Positions 13,460-18,590 of a stretch of 18,590 bases of DNA are shown piece after piece; position 1 is the stretch's first letter, and each line of letters begins with the position of its first letter. Source of the DNA: JBLHKE01 sp047619485. Its GTDB lineage: Bacteria; Verrucomicrobiota; Verrucomicrobiia; Verrucomicrobiales; DEV007. Below the pieces are notes generated by a model. The model saw only the letters and a list, made by a program, of their open reading frames with translations, was not told where the DNA came from and ran no database searches. Made by a program: the position numbers and the translations under genes. Where the stretch lies: positions 1-18,590 of the forward strand of contig JBLHKE010000050.1 in NCBI GenBank assembly GCA_047619485.1, given 5' to 3'.

Positions 13460-14047
13460 GTGATTGGGATCGATCTGAGTGAGCGCTTGCTAGCGGTTGC
13501 TAGAGAGCTTCACGGCGATCTGGAAATCGAGTGGAGGCAGGGTTCGGCGCAGCGCTTGCAGATGGAAGATGATTCGATCGACATCGTGGTGTTGCACACC
13601 CTGGTGAGCCATGTGCCCGACACGGTGGCGGTGTTGCGCGAGGCGCGTCGGGTTTTGAAGCCGGGCGGAAGCTTGGTGGTTTTCGATGCCGACTACGCGT
13701 CGACGATCTATGGCTACCCGGATTTTCTCAAGGGGCGCGAGTATGACCATCGGCTGCTGGGTGCGGTCGCGAGCAACATCGATGTGTGCCGGCAGATGCC
13801 GCGCTACCTGCGCGAGGCCGGGTTCTCCCTGGAGACTCATCGAGGCTATGTTATATCCGAGGCTGGCGAGGGTGATTTCTGGTTATCGAGTGTGAAGGGG
13901 TTTGCGAAGCTGATCCCATCGCTCGGCATCTTACCGAAAGATGAAGGCGAGGAGTGGGTGCGTTCGATGCTCGACAGCCACGAACGCGGAGCCTTCTTCG
14001 CCTCCGGGAATTACTACACCTTTATCGCCAAACCAGGCGCTGAATGA
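13460..14047 (+). pseudogene. SAM-dependent methyltransferase lacking its N-terminus
   Basis: From GTG 13460 there are 195 codons. 'VIGIDLSERLLAVAREL' is the second strand of a class I (Methyltransf_11) fold with the ribose-binding Asp. It is followed by 'GSAQRLQMEDDSIDIVVLHTLVSHVPDTVAVLREARRVLKPGGSLVVFDADY', covering motifs II-III. The preceding strand and the glycine-rich motif I (D/E-x-G-x-G-x-G), needed to bind SAM, are missing. The frame is open only back to a TAG at 13391. A complete enzyme of this kind would have about 70 more residues. The adjacent palindromic element and the truncated regulator that follows suggest decay of a small locus. A rearranged gene still expressed as a partial protein is less likely. 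Confidence 0.7.
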
Positions 14048-14169
14048 ACGCTACCCAAGATGAAATTCTAAACAGCTCCGAGGCGATGATTGGTGATGGC
14101 GGTTACCACGCCTTCAGCTTCCGGCAGATTGCGGATGAGCTGGATATCAATAGTGCTTCGCCACACTAA
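14044..14169 (+). pseudogene. Truncated TetR-family regulator (HTH only)
   Basis: The ATG overlaps the methyltransferase stop (ATGA at 14044-14047) and reads 41 codons: 'DEILNSSEAMIGDGGYHAFSFRQIADELDINSASPH' then TAA. This matches helices 1-3 of TetR DNA-binding domains ('ILdaAealfaerGydafSfrdIAeelGiksaSvHYHF'). It stops exactly where the conserved Y-x-F of the recognition helix should come, and the ligand-binding domain (about 140 residues) is absent. The following 96 bp show no continuation in any frame. A nonsense mutation plus 3' deletion is the simplest reading. Confidence 0.7.
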
Positions 14170-14265
14170 CTGAATCCCGCCTACTCAACTTCAGGTCAGC
14201 GGGTTAGTGCAAGCTTACATGCGCCGTCACTGCGGCAGCATCGGGTCTCTCGGACGCAGTCTGGC

Positions 14266-15333
14266 TCATGACAAGGTCTCGCCAGTCACTGCCAGCTCGG
14301 CGGCTTCTAGAGCACCCTCGAGATAGCCTCCGTGTTGTGGTGCTGATTCGGTTCCTGCAAATCGCAAGCGCCCGCTCCAAAGTGTTTGCGCGGAAACTGG
14401 GAGTCCGTAGGCGGGGTGTCCCATGAGCGGGGTGTCGAGCGCCGTGGCGGTGAGCGGTCGGGAAGACCAATCGATGAGCAGCGTTTCGCTGGGGAACGAT
14501 GCGGCAGCGCCGAAGTAGCGTGCGAGTTGGGCGAGGCAATCTGGGATCGGAGATTCGCCACTCGGTTTCGGATCTTTGCCGCCATCAACAAAGAACCCAA
14601 GCAGTGCCGCGACCCCGTTCGGATGGGAGGCGTCGTGGGTTTCAGACAGTGGGCCGGTCTGGCTGAATGTACTTCCAGACAGACCGTCGTTACGCCAGAA
14701 AGGCTCGTTGTAGAGTGCGAAGAATTTCCCCTCGCCGGCCATCCAGGTCGGGATGGCGCGGAAGTCGTCAGTGACCTTCGCTGGCAGTTCGGGAGAGAAC
14801 GCGATCGTCGCTGCGACGAGCCGCAGCGGGAGTGCGATGATCAGATTGGTGGCGGTGAAAGTAAGTTCGCCGCCCGGCGTCCTAGCAGTGACGGTGATCA
14901 GTTCCCCAGCGCGTTCGACTTTCGTCACATGGTGTTCATTGTGAAGGCATTCCGCGGGAAGTGTGGGGACGATGGCGTCAATGAGCGAGCGGCTGCCGTT
15001 GGTCAGGCGCTGCGAGCGGCGTGGATCGACACGCTGGTGGAGCTCGCGATGTAGGTGGCCCGCGTCATCGATCAGCACATCACCTTGCGTGTGTTGGGCG
15101 AAACTCGGCAGTCCGTGGAGCTGCACGAAGCGAGCCAGTCGCGGGTTGCCTTCTGGCCAAAACCACGACGGCCCAAGCTCGATCGAGGAACCGCTCCGAT
15201 CCACGGTCTGGATCCGACCGCCGAATTGTGGAGCCGCTTCGAGGACGCGGAACGTTTTGCCATTTTCAGACAGGAGCTGGGCAGCATAGAGCCCACTAAG
15301 CCCGCCTCCGACAATGAGTGTGTCAGCCGTCAT
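14266..15333 (-). CDS. FAD-dependent amine oxidoreductase (flavin monoamine oxidase family)
   Basis: The product has 355 residues. The N-terminal 'DTLIVGGGLSGLYAAQLLSENGKTFRVLEAAPQFGGRIQTV' is the FAD dinucleotide-binding motif with the GG-R-x-x-T-like continuation of amine oxidases. 'IELGPSWFWPEGNPRLARFVQLHGL' is the second flavin-contact segment. The C-terminal 'LRFAGTESAPQHGGYLEGALEAAELAV' matches the 'FAGEht....GyveGAi.sG..aA' motif. It oxidises an amine or carries out a related desaturation; the substrate is unknown. It is shorter than eukaryotic MAO (~500) but within the bacterial range. It starts 52 nt after the metallo-hydrolase gene on the same strand and is probably co-transcribed with it and the FKBP gene. 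Confidence 0.85.
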   Translation of the reverse strand: MTADTLIVGGGLSGLYAAQLLSENGKTFRVLEAAPQFGGRIQTVDRSGSSIELGPSWFWPEGNPRLARFVQLHGLPSFAQHTQGDVLIDDAGHLHRELHQRVDPRRSQRLTNGSRSLIDAIVPTLPAECLHNEHHVTKVERAGELITVTARTPGGELTFTATNLIIALPLRLVAATIAFSPELPAKVTDDFRAIPTWMAGEGKFFALYNEPFWRNDGLSGSTFSQTGPLSETHDASHPNGVAALLGFFVDGGKDPKPSGESPIPDCLAQLARYFGAAASFPSETLLIDWSSRPLTATALDTPLMGHPAYGLPVSAQTLWSGRLRFAGTESAPQHGGYLEGALEAAELAVTGETLS

Positions 15334-15385
15334 ATCGAGCTCGCATCGTCGTCCTCATATTGTTCGGGACGATGCCTGCGAGGCA

Positions 15386-16210
15386 CTATTTGAACTCCGG
15401 AAAGAACGGATTGTGTGCCTTTTCCTCAGCCAGCGTGGTCATCGGGCCATGACCCGGACAAACGACCGTCTCGTCCGCCAAGGTGAAGATCTCCGAGCGG
15501 TTGGTCGCCAGCGCTTCGTGGTAGGAGACCAGACCGCCACCCATCGATTGGGCAAACAGCGCGTCGCCGACGATTGCGAGCGGTGAGCCAAGCCCCTCGA
15601 CGACGTAGGTGGTTCCACCCGGCGAATGGCCCCTCGTCATCCGTGTTTCGATGTGGAGTTTGCCGATCGAAAACGTATCGCCTGGCAGGAAGCGGGTCGC
15701 TCCCTCGGTGGGTTCGAAAGCGTTCACAAAAGTCTCGATTTCCGGGCTGTGTTGCTCGACCCGATCGCGATCCATGATGTGATCGAGGTGCGAGTGGGAG
15801 AGAAACATGTGAGTCAGCTTGAGCCCCAGTTCATCAGCCAGCGCGAGGCCAGCGCTGGCATCCGTGCCGGTGTCGAAGAGAGCCGCCTGTTTGGAGTCAG
15901 TGTCCCAGACGAGGTAATAATTCACCGTCATGTCATCGAACGGAGTGTTGAATTGTCGAATCCCATCGAGGTTTACAGGTGCTGGTGTCCAGTCACCTTT
16001 GGCGCGTTCGATCAGCGTGTGTGAATCGAGCCCGAGAGGTGCCGCGACCTTGCGCAGCGCGTCCTCATCCAATTTGCCATCTTTCAATTTTGCGATCGTG
16101 CTTTCCGGCACCCCGGTCACGAACTCGAGGATGCCGTTGGTGATTCCTGTTCCACGAAGAGCCTTCCCCAGGATGTCTTCGAAGTTGTCTTCCATTGGAA
16201 TGGTATTCAT
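15386..16210 (-). CDS. Metallo-beta-lactamase-fold hydrolase with N-terminal HTH-like domain
   Basis: From ATG 16210 there are 274 residues. Residues about 12-75 resemble a Cro/XRE-type helix-turn-helix ('ITNGILEFVTGVPESTIAKLKDGKLDEDALRKVAAPLGLDSHTL'). Residues about 85-274 form an MBL domain with all zinc ligands: SHSHLDH (139-144 region), TRGHSPGG (His ~195), VGDALF (Asp ~216) and PGHGP (His ~254). The pattern is glyoxalase II-like, so a thioester- or lactone-type hydrolase is plausible. The open frame extends to 16285, but that part contains a hairpin (16253-16277) and no conserved sequence. ATG 16195 is another possible start. The gene lies 78 nt after the FKBP gene and 52 nt before the amine oxidase gene. 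Confidence 0.8.
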   Translation of the reverse strand: MNTIPMEDNFEDILGKALRGTGITNGILEFVTGVPESTIAKLKDGKLDEDALRKVAAPLGLDSHTLIERAKGDWTPAPVNLDGIRQFNTPFDDMTVNYYLVWDTDSKQAALFDTGTDASAGLALADELGLKLTHMFLSHSHLDHIMDRDRVEQHSPEIETFVNAFEPTEGATRFLPGDTFSIGKLHIETRMTRGHSPGGTTYVVEGLGSPLAIVGDALFAQSMGGGLVSYHEALATNRSEIFTLADETVVCPGHGPMTTLAEEKAHNPFFPEFK

Positions 16211-16252
16211 TGCTTGGTCGGTGGGTTTAGAATTATTCTTGATGGCCAGAGA

Positions 16253-16277
16253 GGTAGGCGGGTAGGAGTCGCCTACC
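16253..16277 (-). terminator. Hairpin after the FKBP gene
   Basis: GGTAGGCG-9-CGCCTACC forms a perfect 8-bp GC-rich stem, 11 nt downstream of the minus-strand FKBP stop and before the preferred metallo-hydrolase start. No T-run follows on the minus strand, so it may attenuate or protect the 3' end rather than terminate fully. Confidence 0.4.
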
Positions 16278-16288
16278 AATGGCACGCT

Positions 16289-16648
16289 CTACTCGAACTC
16301 GAGTAGCTCGATCTCGAAGTGCAGCGTGGCCTTCGGTGGGATCACGCCCATGGCACCGGCTTCACCGTAGGCGAGCTGGTGCGGGATGATGAACTGGTAC
16401 TTCGCGCCGGGCGACATGAGTTGCACGCCTTCGGTCCAGCCGGCGATGACGCCGTTGAGTGGGAAGGAGGTCGGCTCGCCACGCTCGACCGAGCTGTCGA
16501 ACACTTTGCCGTCTTCGAAGCAGCCGGTGTAGTGGACGGTGACAACGTTACTGGCCTGCGGCTTGTCGCCGGCGCCCTCGCTCAATGCGCGGTACTGTAG
16601 TCCGCTGTCGGTGGTGGTGTAGGGAAGATCGGATTCTGTAAGTGACAT
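16289..16648 (-). CDS. FKBP-type peptidyl-prolyl cis-trans isomerase
   Basis: The product has 119 residues, a single FKBP domain: 'YTTTDSGLQYRALSEGAGDKPQASNVVTVHYTGCFEDGKVFDSSVERGEPTSFPLNGVIAGWTEGVQLMSPGAKYQFIIPHQLAYGEAGAMGVIPPKATLHFEIELLEFE'-type order, with V-H-Y-T-G, F-D-S-S, V-I-x-G-W, Y-G and I-P-x-x-A-x-L-x-F conserved active-site positions. It catalyses prolyl isomerisation in protein folding. There is no signal peptide, dimerisation domain or charged extension, so it is cytoplasmic, unlike FkpA/Mip. It is the first gene of a probable minus-strand run FKBP, MBL hydrolase, amine oxidase. Confidence 0.94.
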   Translation of the reverse strand: MSLTESDLPYTTTDSGLQYRALSEGAGDKPQASNVVTVHYTGCFEDGKVFDSSVERGEPTSFPLNGVIAGWTEGVQLMSPGAKYQFIIPHQLAYGEAGAMGVIPPKATLHFEIELLEFE

Positions 16649-16728
16649 GGGGGGACTTGGGGGTGGTTCGTGCGGGGTGCAAGTAGAATTGGATGCGGTG
16701 AGGCTCAGCTCAGCACGATGGGGAGGTT

Positions 16729-16937
16729 CACGCAGAAGCGCAGAGAACTAGAATAGACTATCGCGCATCATTTCTAGTGAAAAATGAAATAGGATGGCGC
16801 ACCTGATCAAGGCGCTTGGGGCGTCTCGCTCCAGGTTCCTTGGATCCACCACTAGCGTGTGACAATCACAAATCGTAATGCGCGACAGTGTCCAGGAATG
16901 CTGACGAAGAATTGAAAAAACTCTGCGTCTCTGCGTG
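16729..16937. repeat. ~209-bp imperfect palindrome with CACGCAGA..CGCAGAG ends, element 6
   Basis: CACGCAGAAGCGCAGAG (16729-16745) pairs, with mismatches only in the middle, with CTCTGCGTCTCTGCGTG (16921-16937). Inside, ACTATCGCGCAT (16757-16768) pairs with ATGCGCGACAGT (16878-16889), and CTAGTG (16774-16779) with CACTAG (16849-16854). The gap between FKBP and the LemA-type gene otherwise holds nothing. The end motif, a degenerate 'cgcagagacgcagag', is a simple direct repeat as well as an inverted end. Confidence 0.7.
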
Positions 16938-16945
16938 AGACTACT

Positions 16946-18235
16946 TTATTCTACAAATTCCACCTCCACCTCAGCCCTCTCAAAATCCACCGCTTCGAAA
17001 AGTGGCTGTTTGCGGAACTGGAACATCTTCGCCAGGATCGAATCAGGGAACTGCTCCACGCGGTTGTTCCACTCTGCGGTGATGTCGTTGAAATACCCAC
17101 GCGCGAGCGCTAGCCGTTGCTCGGTTTCCACCAGTTGCTCCTGCAGCTTGAGGAAATTACGATCGGTCTTCAACACCGGGTAGTCCTCCGCCATCATCCG
17201 TAAACGTGGAGCGATCGCACGCGGATCACTTCCGGGTTTCCCGGGCGCAGTCGATGTCGATTCCGCACGCAGCTTGGCGACTGCTGTTTGCACACCGCGC
17301 TCGTGTTCCGCGATCGCATCCACCGCCGCGACCAGCGGCGGGATGAGATCCGCGCGGCGCTTCAACTGGACATCGATCTGCGAGAACCCCTGGCGCATGC
17401 GGTTGCGGGTATCGATCATCGAGTTGTAGAGCAGGATCAGTCGTCCGCAGCCCGCGACCGCCAGGTAGCTTGCACCGCCGATGATCGCTCCGATCTCTTG
17501 GCCGAAGATCGTGCCCAAGCCAGCCGCTGCGGCCGTGCCCGCCACCCACCAGAGCACCGCCGAGGTGCCGAGCCGGCGCCGCACTTGCTTCTCGCTCTCC
17601 GTCGTGATGAGGAATAGTGGTGCCGCCTCGTGCAGGGCGATTTCGGCGGCGACGATATCGCTGCGCTCGCGCGCCTTGCCGACGACATACAGTTCCTCGT
17701 GCAACACGATGGCGGTCTCACTGAAGTGGCGTTGGCCAGTCGAGTCCGTCACGCCACTTGTGGGGCCTTTCTCATAGTAGAGCGGGTTGCCGCGTCCGCA
17801 GTGCTGGTTGAAGACCGAGATCCCGCGCACGTCAGCCCCGTCCGGTCGCACCAGCAGAAAACCGGTGTCATCGTTCAGGTAAAATGGTTGGGATTCGCCA
17901 CCTGATGCCACCGTAGACCATCCGCTCTTGCGCACGCGGCGCGTTTTCCGTCGGCCCTTGCTGTCGGTGTAGCTCTCGGTCTCCCAGCGCTCCCACTGCT
18001 CGCTGACATTCCAGGTGTAGTGCACCGCCGCCGCCTCCGCGAGGAAGGTCGCCAGTGGTGCGCTACTCTCAGCGGTGCCCTTTAGTTCAACCAGTCCGAT
18101 GAACACTCCCTGGGTGGCAGAGGTTGGCAGAGCCTCTAGCAGGCGACGTTTCTTCTGCGAGCGATAACTGGCGATGAGACTACCGATGACGAGTGCCGTG
18201 GCGAGCACGCAGGCGATGATGAGTGGAGGCTCCAT
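16946..18235 (-). CDS. Membrane protein with GIDE/BAM-like domain fused to a LemA domain
   Basis: The product has 429 residues. Residues 4-24 are a transmembrane helix followed by RSQKKRR. Residues about 45-205 match the GIDE (MUL1, 'beside a membrane') domain: 'GLVELKGTAESSAPLATFLAEAAAVHYTWNVSEQWERW', 'WSTVASGGESQPFYLNDDTGFLLVRPDGADV' and a later 'VLHEELYVVGKA'. Residues about 224-269 hold one or two hydrophobic helices. Residues 270-429 are LemA: 'YNSMIDTRNRMRQGFSQIDVQLKRRADLIPPLV', then long helices. In eukaryotes the GIDE domain sits in a mitochondrial E3 ligase with a RING finger; no RING is present here. The role in bacteria is unclear, probably membrane-associated. The gene is divergent from the cytochrome gene. 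Confidence 0.82.
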   Translation of the reverse strand: MEPPLIIACVLATALVIGSLIASYRSQKKRRLLEALPTSATQGVFIGLVELKGTAESSAPLATFLAEAAAVHYTWNVSEQWERWETESYTDSKGRRKTRRVRKSGWSTVASGGESQPFYLNDDTGFLLVRPDGADVRGISVFNQHCGRGNPLYYEKGPTSGVTDSTGQRHFSETAIVLHEELYVVGKARERSDIVAAEIALHEAAPLFLITTESEKQVRRRLGTSAVLWWVAGTAAAAGLGTIFGQEIGAIIGGASYLAVAGCGRLILLYNSMIDTRNRMRQGFSQIDVQLKRRADLIPPLVAAVDAIAEHERGVQTAVAKLRAESTSTAPGKPGSDPRAIAPRLRMMAEDYPVLKTDRNFLKLQEQLVETEQRLALARGYFNDITAEWNNRVEQFPDSILAKMFQFRKQPLFEAVDFERAEVEVEFVE

Positions 18236-18334
18236 GGAGAAAAGACAGCCCGGCGAGCATAGCGCCTAGTGCCGGGTCCGTCTAGTTGCGTGGGGTCGGG
18301 ATTGCGGGACGTTTTTCTTGCCGCTCTGGGCGGG

Positions 18335-18340
18335 TATACT
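18335..18340 (+). promoter_or_regulatory. Possible -10 box for the cytochrome-type gene
   Basis: TATACT at 18335-18340 is a near-consensus -10 element in the divergent LemA/cytochrome region, 46 nt before the ATG at 18387. No good -35 box lies at 16-18 bp (TTGCCG is only 11 bp away), so this is tentative. Confidence 0.25.
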
Positions 18341-18386
18341 ATCCTTACGATCGCGCCTGCTGTCCGCTCCCATTCTACCGATTTCT

Positions 18387-18590
18387 ATGCCATACAGAAT
18401 TTTCACCCTTTTCCTCTGCCTGTTTGGGTTCGCGAGCGTAAATCTCCACGCGGTTGAGGAAGCTAACCCGATCAGCTACTACGAACAGATCCGGCCGGTG
18501 TTCCAGGCGAACTGCGTCGGTTGCCACCAACCATCCAAGAACGCTGGCGGCTACGTGATGACCGATTTTGTGCGCATGTTAGCAGGCGGC
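18387..18590 (+). CDS. Planctomycete-type cytochrome c (PSCyt1-like) protein, N-terminal part
   Basis: Sixty-eight codons run off the window. A signal peptide (MPYRIFTLFLCLFGFASVNLHA) is followed by 'ISYYEQIRPVFQANCVGCHQPSKNAGGYVMTDF', which contains the haem-binding CVGCH in the 'y...I.Pif...C..CHg....g.l.l' setting of PSCyt1 (cytochrome c Planctomycete-type) domains. In Verrucomicrobia and Planctomycetes such domains usually start long secreted proteins with DUF1549/DUF1553 or WD40 domains; which one applies here cannot be seen. The start is the only ATG that gives the signal peptide. Confidence 0.82.
   Translation, partial: MPYRIFTLFLCLFGFASVNLHAVEEANPISYYEQIRPVFQANCVGCHQPSKNAGGYVMTDFVRMLAGG

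Overview
The window most likely comes from a marine or freshwater verrucomicrobium, or a close relative in the PVC superphylum. This is inferred from gene content, not from a marker gene. It has moderately high GC, weak Shine-Dalgarno sequences before most starts, a PQQ-like beta-propeller protein with the WRQFRG opening typical of Planctomycetes/Verrucomicrobia, and at the right edge the start of a planctomycete-type cytochrome c (PSCyt1-like) protein. LPS-transport (LptA/OstA-like) and 8-strand porin-like genes show a Gram-negative outer membrane. No rRNA, tRNA, CRISPR array, transposase or integrase was seen.

Layout, left to right. 1-66: N-terminus of an unidentified minus-strand gene. 67-591: non-coding or decayed DNA with 51-bp imperfect tandem repeats. 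592-2904 (minus): a large LptA/OstA-domain protein with a very long Pro/Ser/Arg-rich N-terminal region, followed by a small protein that looks like a HicB antitoxin domain fused to a HicA-like domain lacking the HicA histidine. 2905-3689: non-coding, with a 160-bp imperfect palindrome. 3690-6031 (plus): an exported protein and a PQQ-propeller protein, translationally coupled. 6295-6840 (plus): a beta-barrel outer membrane protein with its own promoter and a textbook terminator. 6968-7255: two further palindromic elements side by side. 7319-9671 (plus): hot-dog thioesterase, 5-TM EamA-like membrane protein and PaaK-like CoA ligase. 9712-9866: palindromic element. 10127-13086 (plus): sbtA-sbtB-purE-purK. 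13121-13276: second copy of the 9712-9866 palindrome family. 13460-14169: truncated methyltransferase and truncated TetR regulator. 14266-16648 (minus): FKBP-type PPIase, HTH/metallo-beta-lactamase fusion and FAD amine oxidase. 16729-16937: another palindromic element. 16946-18235 (minus): GIDE(BAM)-LemA fusion. 18387-18590 (plus): start of the cytochrome-type protein.

Two things stand out. First, a bicarbonate transporter with its PII-like regulator (SbtA/SbtB) is tightly coupled to purE-purK. PurK consumes bicarbonate directly, so the arrangement suggests dedicated bicarbonate supply to, or signalling around, purine synthesis in an organism with no visible carbon-fixation genes here. Second, many of the gaps between operons hold an imperfect palindrome of about 115-210 bp that is complementary from its ends towards its centre. 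There are six such elements of at least five sequence types; they look like IS-derived MITE/REP elements and may act as long-hairpin RNAs or bidirectional terminators.
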